Below, piece after piece: positions 20,701-28,125 of a stretch of DNA of 64,000 nt. The stretch is from CAWIJK01 sp963836375. Lineage in GTDB: Bacteria > Actinomycetota > Acidimicrobiia > Acidimicrobiales > RAAP-2. The notes under the pieces were generated by a model. That model was not told where the DNA came from. It made no database searches and saw nothing but the letters and a program-made list of their open reading frames with translations. The stretch is from assembly GCA_963836375.1 (NCBI GenBank), contig CAWIJK010000002.1, positions 1,178,001 through 1,242,000 on the forward strand, in the 5' to 3' direction. The position numbers and the translations under genes were made by a program. The first letter of the stretch is position 1. Each line of letters starts with the position of its first letter.

Positions 20701-20714
20701 CGGGGAGCGACTGA
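17703..20714 (+). CDS. GAF-GGDEF-EAL cyclic-di-GMP protein with altered EAL loop
   Basis: A 1,003-residue cytoplasmic signalling protein. Residues 1-210 form a sensory region ending ECQARGGRFCLYSV, reminiscent of V4R or related small-molecule domains. A coiled coil leads into two GAF-like domains (about 250-380 and 385-560). The GGDEF domain is complete (ARLGGDEF) and keeps the inhibitory-site RxxD (RRQD) five residues before GGDEF. The EAL domain keeps EAL (GVEALVRW), NVSA, VEITE, LKID and AEGVE. However, the usual DDFGTGYSS reads EDFGGGGAS, so one metal-binding Asp is Glu and loop 6 is changed. This points to a working diguanylate cyclase with a weak or non-catalytic EAL. A GGGGAGAG ribosome site precedes the ATG. 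Confidence 0.93.
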   Translation: MTTAGATQVGAGPQDISGAVTSVIVRYVRARAGETGVTQLLAASGEHRPVTLLEDPRSWSTHDQAVVLLHAASQVTGDPDIARHVGEEMLRQHDGTEVANLLRSLGSPSELLRNVTAAAAKFTTVSSLDPLEVGDAHAVVRAHTRPGFLRHPYLCDFTKGLLSQVPALFGLVPAMVTESECQARGGRFCLYSVAWEGGQWSSFVDERSSLYTMAWGEQGVVEARSELEMDAETRVTLLTEQLRQMDGRLEEVFSTASDLLSIEDLSELLDSIMRRAAGAVNAPRYLLVVRTAPDETVQLHHHGFGAAEARELAAELWQPDPDDADGSRLIVDIASSRQTYGRLAAVYPPGMRFMPREREIFSLYANYAATALDLVTALAESRGSNATARALLDFSRSLSRVGTTDEVSQTLADTVPAVVGCERASVMLWDPYEQRLVFKALSGSAPPPRPRTDDGDGRDFTSISPEDSPLVGTVMTSRDIVVLDGSTSDPFLLAVLHRFGIALSVMAPLFSDEEFLGIVAADFLQVPKVDPRRDRDLQERLRALADQAVTAFQNARLLEQVGHLAWHDALTGLPNRRLLEDRVRQEIERASRLSEPSAVFFVDLDRFKKVNDTMGHGAGDELIRQVAARLVAVVRRQDTVARLGGDEFAILLPGMGEEVTVRLLAERMLESLHQPYLIDGAEVYTSASIGVASYPEHGNTYDELLSRADEAMYRSKDMGRNTFQIFTENPQNTLLGDAELEADLHHALERNELFVLYQPYIDLQTNRVVGVEALVRWRHPVRGVIEPGSFLPQAEESRLIIAIDEYVIREAARQMGRWAAEGVEPLRMSVNVSASDLLHPGFVQTVVGALAEHDVDPGRFEVEITERISPDHEGVMRQTVEELRNHGVRFSIEDFGGGGASVEQVAAFPVSTLKIDRSFVQILGPADELGALGSAIVGMAERLGLDCVAEGVETSHQSRILLQRGCTTAQGFFFSPPLFPGDVSRMLEEKSPGRAPGPAPGSD

Positions 20715-20924
20715 GCAAGCTCCGGGCCCGGGTCCTCCCGACGGGGAATCAGCCCGTGACCAGGGGCGACACCGCCGCCGGGCGGCCGCGATCCGGGGAC
20801 GGGGGGCGAGGGGCCAGGATCGACCATCCCCCATCCAGGCACGGCCCGGCGATAGCTTCGATCCGTCTCAGACCCAGGGCCCGCCCTAGGTCAGTGGGGG
20901 ACCACGAAGCTGAGAGGAGCCGCT

Positions 20925-21077
20925 ATGGCGGAGTACGAAGGCTACTGCGTGAAGTGCCGAGAGAAGCGAAAGTTCGATGGCCACGAGGTCGAGCTGGCCA
21001 ACGGTCGCCGGGCCGCCCAGGGCCAGTGCCCGACCTGCGGGACCAAGATGAACAGGATCCTGGGCAAGAAGGCCTGA
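20925..21077 (+). CDS. small zinc ribbon protein, DUF5679-like
   Basis: A 50-residue protein below most gene-finding limits. It begins MAEYEGYCVKCREKRKFDG and ends TCGTKMNRILGKKA. Two CxxC pairs (YCVKCR; QCPTCG) form a zinc ribbon. The middle (VELANGRRAAQGQC) matches a small conserved actinobacterial family that I recall as DUF5679. The ribosome site GAGAGGAG lies a few bases before the ATG, and a strong hairpin follows the stop. The role is unknown; basic residues suggest nucleic acid or ribosome contact. Confidence 0.85.
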   Translation: MAEYEGYCVKCREKRKFDGHEVELANGRRAAQGQCPTCGTKMNRILGKKA

Positions 21078-21110
21078 CCCCCGGGGCGCGGCGGCGCCCA
21101 TCGGTGTGCG

Positions 21111-21136
21111 ACAGCCCGCCCCCCGGGGCGGGCTGT
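21111..21136 (+). terminator. GC-rich hairpin after the zinc ribbon gene
   Basis: ACAGCCCGCC pairs with GGCGGGCTGT around a short C/G loop, 33 bases after the stop. No U-run follows, as is common in high-GC actinobacteria. Confidence 0.7.
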
Positions 21137-21201
21137 CGGTCGTCCGGCGCCGGGAGGGGGCCGGTGGCACGTTGGGGCAGCCCGAGCGCGAGGATGGACG
21201 A

Positions 21202-22926
21202 ATGCACGACCTCGTGATCCGCGGCGGCACCGTTGTTGACGGAACCGGCGCCCCGGCGACGGTGGCCGACGTGGCGGTCGACGGGGGCCTGATCAGCGGG
21301 GTCGGCCGCATCGACGGGCCGGCCCGGCGCACCATCGACGCCGACGGCCTCATGGTCACCCCGGGGTGGGTCGACGTCCACACCCACTACGACGGCCAGG
21401 TCACCTGGGACGACGTCCTCGCCCCGACCGCCTGGCACGGGGTGACCACCCTGGTCATGGGCAACTGCGGGGTGGGGTTCGCCCCGGCCCGGCCCGGCAG
21501 CCACGACTGGCTGATCGGCCTGATGGAGGGGGTGGAGGACATCCCGGGCACCGCGCTCAGCGAGGGGATCGAGTGGGCGTGGGAGACCTTCCCCCAGTAC
21601 CTCGACGCCCTCGAGGCCCGGCGCTGGACGGTCGACGTGGGCACCCAGGTGCCCCACGGGGCGGTCCGGGCCTACGTCATGGGCGAGCGAGGCGCCCGCA
21701 ACGAGCCGGCGACCCCCGGTGACATCGCCGCCATGCGGGCCATCGTGAAAGAGGCGGTGGCCGTCGGGGCCCTCGGGGTGTCGACCTCGCGCACCATCGC
21801 CCACCGGGCCATCGACGGCGAGCCGGTCCCGGGCACCTTCGCCGCCGAGGACGAGCTCTTTGGGATCGGCGGCGCCCTCGGCGAGCTCGGTACCGGGATC
21901 TTCGAGCTGGCCCCGGCCGGGGTGGCCGGCGAGGTCGTCGACGACCCCAAGAAGGAGATGGACTGGATGCGCCGGCTCTCGGCCGCCATCGGCCGACCGG
22001 TGACCTTCGCCCTCTTGCAGGTCGATTCCAACCCCGACCTGTGGTCCGAGTTGCTCGAGGAGTCGGTCGCCGCACTGGACGATGGGGCCGACGTGGTGCC
22101 CCAGGTCGCCGGGCGCCCCACCGGGCTCCTGGCCGGGCACCACACCAGCTTCGTCCTGTTCGACCAGATCCCGGCCTACCAGGAGCTCCGGGCCCGGGGC
22201 CTGGCCCCGGCGGACCTGTACCGGGCCCTTTGCGACCCCGAGGTCCGGCGGGCCATCGTGACCTGGGAGCCCCCCGACAGCGCCGGCGCCGAGGCCATGG
22301 ACCACGCCTACCGCCACGTGTACCTGCTGGGCTCCCCGCCCGACTACGAGCCCGGTCCTGAGCGCTCGGTGGCCGCCCTCGCCGCCGCCAGCGGGCGGAC
22401 GCCCCTCGACGTCGCCTACGACGCCATGCTGGCCGACGAGGGCTTCGGGCTCCTCTACCTGCCGATCCTCAACTACTCCTCGGGCGACCTCGAGCCCACC
22501 CGCAAGATGCTGCTCCACCCCCGGGCCGCGTTGGGCCTGGCCGACGGCGGAGCCCACGTGGGCACCATCTGCGACGCGTCGATGCCCACCTTCATGCTCA
22601 CCCACTGGACCCGGGACCGCACCCGAGGCGAGCGCCTGACGGTCGAGACGGTGGTGCGCAAGCAGACGGCCGAGACCGCGGCCCTCTACGGCCTCGGCGA
22701 CCGGGGGGTGGTGGCCCCGGGCAAGCTGGCCGACCTCAATCTCATCGACTACGAGCACCTCCAGGTCTCCAGCCCCAGGGTGGTGGCCGACCTCCCGGCC
22801 GGCGGCCGCCGCCTCGTCCAGGACGCAACCGGCTACGTGGCCACCATCAAGTCCGGGGTGACGACCTTCGACCGAGGCCGGGACACCGGCGAACGACCGG
22901 GTCAACTCCTGCGCGGGGCCCGCTGA
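21202..22926 (+). CDS. amidohydrolase, N-acyl-D-amino-acid deacylase type
   Basis: A 574-residue metal-dependent hydrolase. It begins MHDLVIRGGTVVDGTG and has the metal-binding motif VDVHTHYDGQV near residue 55, the RGGT start and VAPGKLADLNLID end of the amidohydrolase 3 group. The nearest functional names are D-aminoacylase and N-acyl-D-amino-acid deacylase, but this family covers many amide and lactone substrates. GAGGA lies upstream of the chosen ATG. It opens a plus-strand set with VOC, AhpD-like, phosphotransferase and CrtC-like genes, hinting at breakdown of a cyclic or conjugated compound. Confidence 0.85.
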   Translation: MHDLVIRGGTVVDGTGAPATVADVAVDGGLISGVGRIDGPARRTIDADGLMVTPGWVDVHTHYDGQVTWDDVLAPTAWHGVTTLVMGNCGVGFAPARPGSHDWLIGLMEGVEDIPGTALSEGIEWAWETFPQYLDALEARRWTVDVGTQVPHGAVRAYVMGERGARNEPATPGDIAAMRAIVKEAVAVGALGVSTSRTIAHRAIDGEPVPGTFAAEDELFGIGGALGELGTGIFELAPAGVAGEVVDDPKKEMDWMRRLSAAIGRPVTFALLQVDSNPDLWSELLEESVAALDDGADVVPQVAGRPTGLLAGHHTSFVLFDQIPAYQELRARGLAPADLYRALCDPEVRRAIVTWEPPDSAGAEAMDHAYRHVYLLGSPPDYEPGPERSVAALAAASGRTPLDVAYDAMLADEGFGLLYLPILNYSSGDLEPTRKMLLHPRAALGLADGGAHVGTICDASMPTFMLTHWTRDRTRGERLTVETVVRKQTAETAALYGLGDRGVVAPGKLADLNLIDYEHLQVSSPRVVADLPAGGRRLVQDATGYVATIKSGVTTFDRGRDTGERPGQLLRGAR

Positions 22927-22927
22927 G

Positions 22928-22962
22928 CGCTCACCGCCCCCGGGCCGAGAGGCCCGTGAGCG
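22928..22962 (+). terminator. hairpin after the amidohydrolase gene
   Basis: CGCTCAC pairs with GTGAGCG, and an inner GGGCC-gaga-GGCCC stem stacks on it; seven unpaired bases lie on the 5' side. It starts two bases after the stop codon. Confidence 0.5.
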
Positions 22963-23046
22963 TGCGTGACCTTGAGCTCCTGGCAGCCGTCGCACCGCCC
23001 CCCCGCCGCGGGCCCCCGGAGGCCCCTCCGGTAGAGTCGGGCCGCG

Positions 23047-23736
23047 ATGCCTCGATCGGTCGACAACGAGCCGGGAGCCACAGTTCCCCGAGGCCCCAGC
23101 GCTCGGGGTGACCACCGCCACGGTGGGGGCCCGACGAACGGTGCGGGCCCGACGAACGCCACGAGTCCCACGAATGGTGCGGGTCCCACGAGCCGCGCCT
23201 TCGAGCTGCGTGGGATCAACCACCTGGCCCTGGTCTGCCGGGACATGGCCCGGACGGTCGACTTCTACACCAGGGTCCTGGGCATGACCCTGACCAAGAC
23301 GATCGAGCTGCCGGCGGGCCTCGGCCAGCACTTCTTCTTCGACTGCGGCGGCGGTGACGCGTTGGCCTTCTTCTGGTTCCCCGACGCGCCGGAACCCGAG
23401 CCCGGCGTTTCCGCCCCCGCCGACCGTCCGGACAGAGGTTCGCTGACCAGCGCCATTGGGTCGATGAACCACGTGGCGTTCGACGTGGCGCCCGAGAGGA
23501 TCGACGAGTACCGGGACCGACTACTCGCCGCCGGCGTCGAGTGCACCGAGGTGGCCAACCACGACGATTCGGAGCTGGGAATCGCCGAGGAGTTGCACGA
23601 AGGGGTCTTCGTGCGTTCGGTGTACTTCTTCGACCCCGACGGGATCCTCCTCGAGTTCGCCACGTGGACCCGGCCCTTCGGTCCGGGCGACGTCCGCCAC
23701 GAACCCACCCGGGCCCCTCGCACCGCGCCGGCCTGA
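23047..23736 (+). CDS. VOC (glyoxalase/dioxygenase) family protein
   Basis: A 229-residue protein. After an N-terminal low-complexity part of about 55 residues, it has the vicinal-oxygen-chelate fold: GINHLALVCRDMARTVDFYT, MNHVAFDV and VYFFDPDGILLEFATW. Two His and a Glu fit the metal triad (NHLAL, NHVAF, LEF). The N-terminus holds about 3.5 copies of a six-residue unit (GPTNGA). The start is uncertain, since no ribosome site is seen at the ATG and the repeat may not be translated. It lies five bases before the next gene. Confidence 0.8.
   Translation: MPRSVDNEPGATVPRGPSARGDHRHGGGPTNGAGPTNATSPTNGAGPTSRAFELRGINHLALVCRDMARTVDFYTRVLGMTLTKTIELPAGLGQHFFFDCGGGDALAFFWFPDAPEPEPGVSAPADRPDRGSLTSAIGSMNHVAFDVAPERIDEYRDRLLAAGVECTEVANHDDSELGIAEELHEGVFVRSVYFFDPDGILLEFATWTRPFGPGDVRHEPTRAPRTAPA
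23128..23196 (+). repeat. 3.5 copies of an 18-base in-frame repeat
   Basis: Units start at 23128, 23146, 23164 and 23182 and encode GPTNGA, GPTNAT, SPTNGA and GPTS. They have diverged at single bases and lie in the leader part of the VOC gene. Confidence 0.7.
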
Positions 23737-23741
23737 ACATC

Positions 23742-24347
23742 GTGCCCCGGCTCCGACAGGTCCGGCGGGCCGAGGCCACCTCCCCGGTGGTCCTCGGGAT
23801 GTACGACTACCTCTTCGCCGAGCGCGACCCGGTGACCCAGCCCGGCACCGAGGACGGGACCCGGGGGGACTGGTGGACGGTGTTCGCGCTGTCCCCCGAC
23901 ATCCTCGAGCACGCCGTCACCGGGTTCGCCCTCTACCAGAGCCCGGCTCGAAAGCTCGACCCCGTCCTGCGCGAGCTCGGCCAGTGCCGGACGGGGTGGG
24001 TCGTCGGGAGCCAGTTCGTCTTCTCCCAACATTGTCGGGCGCTCCGCTCCCTCGGCGTGAGCGAGGAGCGGATTCGTGCGGTCGCAGTCGGTGCCGCGTC
24101 GGATGCCTTCGACGAGGTCGAGCGGCTGGTACTCGCCTACTGTGACGCCCTGGCCCTCGACCACGGTCGGGTGTCCGACGATGTGTTCGAACCCCTGCTC
24201 GGGCACCTCGGCGACGAGTCGATGCTCGAGCTCACCTACGTCGTCACCTTGTACCTGGCCCATGCGGTGATGTCCCGCGCCCTTCGGACCGAGTTCGACG
24301 ACCGGCCCGATCCGGTGTGCGAGGTCCCGGGCCCAGGCCCCGAGTAG
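23742..24347 (+). CDS. carboxymuconolactone decarboxylase/AhpD-like protein
   Basis: A 201-residue helical protein started at the GTG at 23742, five bases after the VOC stop. It matches the AhpD-like fold by LYQSPARKLDPVLRELG, SQFVFSQHCRALRSLGVSEE (the conserved H and the following LGVSEE turn) and ELTYVVTLYLAHAVMSRA. Members are decarboxylases or alkylhydroperoxidases. The CxxC of true AhpD is not present, so a peroxidase role is doubtful. Confidence 0.8.
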   Translation: MPRLRQVRRAEATSPVVLGMYDYLFAERDPVTQPGTEDGTRGDWWTVFALSPDILEHAVTGFALYQSPARKLDPVLRELGQCRTGWVVGSQFVFSQHCRALRSLGVSEERIRAVAVGAASDAFDEVERLVLAYCDALALDHGRVSDDVFEPLLGHLGDESMLELTYVVTLYLAHAVMSRALRTEFDDRPDPVCEVPGPGPE

Positions 24348-24351
24348 GCCG

Positions 24352-25458
24352 ATGTCCTCCTCGGTGGCCGGGCGGCAGGGGGTGGTCCGCCGACCATCGC
24401 AGATCACCGTGACCTGGCTCACCGAGGTCCTCCGGTCGAAGGGGCTCCTCGGCCGGGCGCACCGGGTGCGCGAGGTCGCCGTCGACCCCGTGGGCACAGG
24501 CCAGATGGCCGACACGGTCCGTCTGGCCGCCACCTACGAGCCCGCCGGCGCCGGGCCGGCGACCCTGGTCGGCAAGTTCGCCTCGGAAGACCCCCGGAGC
24601 CGGGCGACCGGACGGGCGCTGCGGGCCTACGAGGCCGAGGTCCGCTTCTACGGCGACGTGGCCGGGCGGGTCACGGCGCGTGTCCCGGGGGCCATCTTCT
24701 GCGCCTTCGACTCCGACGAGGCGTGGTTCACCCTCCTGGTCGAAGACGTCGGCGACGCCGCGCCGGGCGACCAGATCGTCGGGTGCGACGCCGACACCGC
24801 GGCGGCGGCCCTCGAGGGGATGGCCGGGCTCCACGGACCGTGCTGGGAGGCGGCCGACCTGGCGGGCCTGGAGTGGTTGCACCGCACGACGCCCCGCTCG
24901 GACCAGGTGACGGCGCAGCTGGTGGCCGGCGTGCTGCCCGGATTCCTCGAGCGCTACGGGGACCGGCTCTCGGCTGAGCACCTGGCCCTCATCGAAGCGT
25001 TCATCTCGAATCTCGGCGGATGGTTGGCCCTGCGGTCCGGCCCGCGCACGCTCGTCCACGGGGATTACCGGCTCGACAACCTCTTGTTCCCACGGGGACC
25101 TGGCAGCCCGGTCGTGGTCGACTTCCAGACGGTCATCTGGGGACCCGCGGCCTACGACCTCGCCTATTTCATCGGGGGTTGCCTCACCGAAGAGGTGCGC
25201 CATGCCCACGAGGCCGCCCTGGTCGCCGAGTACCACCGCCGACTGGGTGCCGGGGGTGTCGTCCACTACCCCCTGGGTCAGCTCCAGGCCGACTACCGCC
25301 GGGAGAGTCTGGGCGGGGTCATGATGGCGGTCGGGGCGTCGATGATGGTCCAACAGACCGAGCGGGGGGACGAGATGTTCGTGACCAGCGCGGCCCGTCA
25401 CGCCCAACACGCCCTCGACCTCGATGCCCTGGCGCTCGTCACGAGCAGTGTCCGGTGA
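24352..25458 (+). CDS. phosphotransferase, EcKL/APH-like kinase
   Basis: A 368-residue kinase-fold protein. The catalytic loop LVHGDYRLDNLLF and the metal site VVVDFQTVIWGPAAYDLAYF mark the aminoglycoside phosphotransferase clan, closest in style to the ecdysteroid-kinase-like (DUF1679) group. Its ATG comes four bases after the AhpD-like gene and its stop overlaps the next start as GTGA. It may phosphorylate a hydroxylated small molecule as part of the same pathway; the substrate is not known. Confidence 0.82.
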   Translation: MSSSVAGRQGVVRRPSQITVTWLTEVLRSKGLLGRAHRVREVAVDPVGTGQMADTVRLAATYEPAGAGPATLVGKFASEDPRSRATGRALRAYEAEVRFYGDVAGRVTARVPGAIFCAFDSDEAWFTLLVEDVGDAAPGDQIVGCDADTAAAALEGMAGLHGPCWEAADLAGLEWLHRTTPRSDQVTAQLVAGVLPGFLERYGDRLSAEHLALIEAFISNLGGWLALRSGPRTLVHGDYRLDNLLFPRGPGSPVVVDFQTVIWGPAAYDLAYFIGGCLTEEVRHAHEAALVAEYHRRLGAGGVVHYPLGQLQADYRRESLGGVMMAVGASMMVQQTERGDEMFVTSAARHAQHALDLDALALVTSSVR

Positions 25459-26393
25459 GCCCGGACGGACGGCCCTGGGAGGTGGCGGGGCACGACGAGT
25501 CCCGCCATCGCCCCGGTGACGAGCCCCTGTGGAACGAGTCGTACTACATGGACTTCGTGGCCGAGGACGGCTCGGTGGGCGGCTACGTCCGCCTCGGCTT
25601 CTACCCGAACCTCGGCGTGGCCTGGTGGACGACCGCGCTGGTGCGGCCGGGCGAGCCCAGCGTGCTGTCGCTGGCCTTCGACCTCGTCCCTGGTGAGGCG
25701 CCGGCACTCGAGGCCAGCGGGCCGCGCTGCACCGCGGCCCTGGCGATCCCCGATCCGCTCTCCACCCTCGTCGTTACCTCCACCGCCGACGCGGCCGTCT
25801 TCGAGGACCCGGCCGGCGTCTACCGGGGGGAGCCCGGTCGTCCCGCCGACCTGGGTCTCGACCTCACCTGGCGGACCGACGGCGAGCCGTACCACTACCG
25901 GCTGACGACGCGTTATGAGATCCCCTGCCTGGTGGAGGGCACGATCCACCTGGACGGCCACGACGTTGCCCTGCGCGGTCACGGTCAACGCGACCATTCC
26001 TGGGGGGTGCGCGACTGGTGGGCCTTCGGGTGGTGCTGGTTGGCGGCGCGACTCGGCGACGGGACCCGGGTGCACGCGGCAGACATCCGGATCCCCGGTT
26101 CGCCGGTGGCCTTCGGCTACGTCCAGGCACCCTCGGCGCCGACGGCACCGCTGACGTCGCTCTCGGTGGTCGAAGAGCTCGGGCCTGACGGCTTCCCCGA
26201 GCGCGGACGGGTGACGCTCGAACCGGGAGCCTTGGATCTGTCGGTCGAGCCGCTCGGGTTCGCGCCCATCCTGCTCACCGCACCCGACGGGCGCCTCAGC
26301 CGGTTCCCCCGGGCGATGGCCCGCTTCGAAGGATCCGACGGGCGCTCGGGACTGGGCTGGATCGAATGGAACCAGCCACAGGGCCCGCGGTGA
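25455..26393 (+). CDS. CrtC-like lipocalin-fold protein (DUF7064/7065 type)
   Basis: A 312-residue protein whose GTG overlaps the upstream stop (GTGA). It reads WNESYYMDFVAEDGSVGGYVRLGFYPN near the start and GHGQRDHSWGVRDWW in the middle, a signature of the hydroxyneurosporene-synthase (CrtC)-like beta-barrel group. I recall these as DUF7064/DUF7065. They often lie beside phosphotransferases like the one here, in actinobacterial steroid, terpenoid or aromatic degradation loci. The exact reaction is unknown. Confidence 0.7.
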   Translation: MSPDGRPWEVAGHDESRHRPGDEPLWNESYYMDFVAEDGSVGGYVRLGFYPNLGVAWWTTALVRPGEPSVLSLAFDLVPGEAPALEASGPRCTAALAIPDPLSTLVVTSTADAAVFEDPAGVYRGEPGRPADLGLDLTWRTDGEPYHYRLTTRYEIPCLVEGTIHLDGHDVALRGHGQRDHSWGVRDWWAFGWCWLAARLGDGTRVHAADIRIPGSPVAFGYVQAPSAPTAPLTSLSVVEELGPDGFPERGRVTLEPGALDLSVEPLGFAPILLTAPDGRLSRFPRAMARFEGSDGRSGLGWIEWNQPQGPR

Positions 26394-26440
26394 TTGCCGG
26401 TTCGCCCTCACCGAGTACCTTGTCAGAGGCACATCGTCAT

Positions 26441-26513
26441 CGGGGAGTGGCGCAGCCGGTAGCGCGCCTGCTTTGGGGGCAGGAGGTCGGGGGTTCAAAT
26501 CCCCCCTCCCCGA
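26441..26513 (+). tRNA. tRNA-Pro (anticodon TGG)
   Basis: A full cloverleaf: acceptor CGGGGAG/CTCCCCG, D arm with GCGCAGCCGGTAGCGC, anticodon stem CCTGC/GCAGG around TTTGGGG (anticodon TGG), and T arm GGGGGTTCAAATCCCCC. The discriminator base is A, and CCA is not encoded. Confidence 0.97.
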
Positions 26514-26626
26514 CTCAGCCGGTTCACGACGACGCCCACGCCCTCGAGCCGACGTGAAGGCGGGCTCGAAGACACGCCGAGCGGGAGATCGCGCCGCGAC
26601 CCCGGGGGCACCGCGGCGTCCGCCGA

Positions 26627-27358
26627 GTGGGCACCTGGCATGCTCTCCCCCACCGGGCCGATCCCGCCACCGTCGGGCCCGGCACTACGATCGGTCCCTT
26701 GTCCGGCCCCTGTTCAGCGACCTCCCGGCGGCGTCTCGGCGTCGGCGCAGCGATGCTGGTCGCCGCCGCCGGTGCAAGCGCCTGCTCGAGCAGCGTCCCG
26801 CCGGCCCCGGCACACCGGTCGAGCACCCTGGGGGCCGGGGACCTCCGGGGTGCGTGGACCAAGGCCGGCACCCAGGCCCCGCTCCGGACGGCTCAGCTCC
26901 AGCAGGTGGCCACCTGCCTCCACCGGGATCTCCCGGCCGCCACCCACACCAGCGCCTCGACGGTCTACGAGAGCCGGGGGGGCGTCAAGGCCTTCTCGTT
27001 CACCGAGTCCTACCCGTCGGCCGCTGCCGCCCACGAGGCCTTCACGGCCTGGTCGGCCGCCACCTTCGACGCCTGCGGTGAGGGCCTGGTCCCCTACGTC
27101 TTCAGCCTGCTCCCGGCCGGGACGGGTTTCGGTACCCTGGCCACGAGCACCCGAGGGACGCCCGACATCGCCGACGGCGCCGTCTCGCACCGGCTCTCGC
27201 TCACCGTCAAGGTCGGCACGGCGACGACCCGCGCCAGCGCCGACCTGGTCACCGTGCTCCACGGCGACCAGGTCACGACCGTCGCCTTCGTGGCCGGTCC
27301 CGGGGCATCGTTGTCGGGGATCGACGAGGCGGCGGTGGCCGGCGACCTGGCCGCCTGA
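26627..27358 (+). CDS. secreted lipoprotein of unknown function
   Basis: A protein of up to 243 residues. A signal region (RRRLGVGAAMLVAAAGASAC) ends in a lipobox-like ASAC-SSS, so the mature protein would be lipid-anchored. The rest (about 190 residues) has a YESRGGVKAFSFTESYPS segment and looks like a small beta-rich binding domain with no name I can give. The ATG at 26627 gives a long leader; a TTG at 26699 gives a more typical signal length. It converges with the giant TIG gene, 12 bases apart. Confidence 0.65.
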   Translation: MGTWHALPHRADPATVGPGTTIGPLSGPCSATSRRRLGVGAAMLVAAAGASACSSSVPPAPAHRSSTLGAGDLRGAWTKAGTQAPLRTAQLQQVATCLHRDLPAATHTSASTVYESRGGVKAFSFTESYPSAAAAHEAFTAWSAATFDACGEGLVPYVFSLLPAGTGFGTLATSTRGTPDIADGAVSHRLSLTVKVGTATTRASADLVTVLHGDQVTTVAFVAGPGASLSGIDEAAVAGDLAA

Positions 27359-27370
27359 GCGCGGGGCCGC

Positions 27371-28125
27371 TCAGGGGACGGGTGCCCCGCCGACCATGGG
27401 TTGGTTGAGCGGTCGCCCGCCCATCGAGCCGAAGAACTGGGCGTCGCCGAAGCTGAACACCCCGCCGTCGGAGGCGAAGAGCCAGTAACCCCGACCGCTG
27501 GGTGTCCGGGCCATGCCGACGATCGGCTTGTTCAGGGCGATGTTCCCGGTCGAGCCGAAGAACGTCGAGGTCCCGAAGGCGAAGATCCCGCCGTCAGAGG
27601 CGGTCAGCCAGTAGCCATGGCCGTCGGGGGTAGTGGTCATACCGACCACCGGCTTGTTGAGGGCGATGTTCCCGGTCGAGCCGAAGAAGGTGGCGTCACC
27701 GAAGGCGAAGATCCCGCCGTCGGAGGCCACCAGCCAGTAGCCCCCGCCGTCGGGGGTGGCCGCCATGCCGACGATGGGCTTGTTCAGGTGCAGGGACCCC
27801 GTCGAGCCGAAGAAGGTGGCGTCCCCGAAACTGAAGATCCCGCCGTCGGAGGCGACCAGCCAGTAGCCGCGGCCGTCGGGGGTGGCCGCCATGCCGACGA
27901 TGGGCTGGTTGAGGTGCATGTTCCCGGTCGAGCCGAAGAAGGTGGCGTCACCGAAGGCGAAGATCCCGCCGTCGGTGGCCACCATCCAGTAGCCCCGTCC
28001 GTCGGGGGTGGCCGCCATACCCACCACCGGCTTGTTCAGGTGCATGCCACCGGTCGAGCCGTAGAACGGTGCGGTCCCGAAGCTGAAGACGCCCCCGTCG
28101 GCCGCCACCTCCCAGTAGCCACCCG
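27371..28125 (-). repeat. six tandem repeats of about 42 codons (GYW..ASDGG)
   Basis: The C-terminal units share GYW-x-VASDGGIF-x-FGDATFFGST then LNKP-x-VGMAATPDG. Six units may close a propeller-like domain. The same repeat type is common in secreted actinobacterial proteins. Confidence 0.85.

Noticed and set aside
26640..27488. Second frame over the lipoprotein gene
   Set aside because: Pro/Arg/Ser-rich shadow; the other frame has a signal peptide and lipobox.
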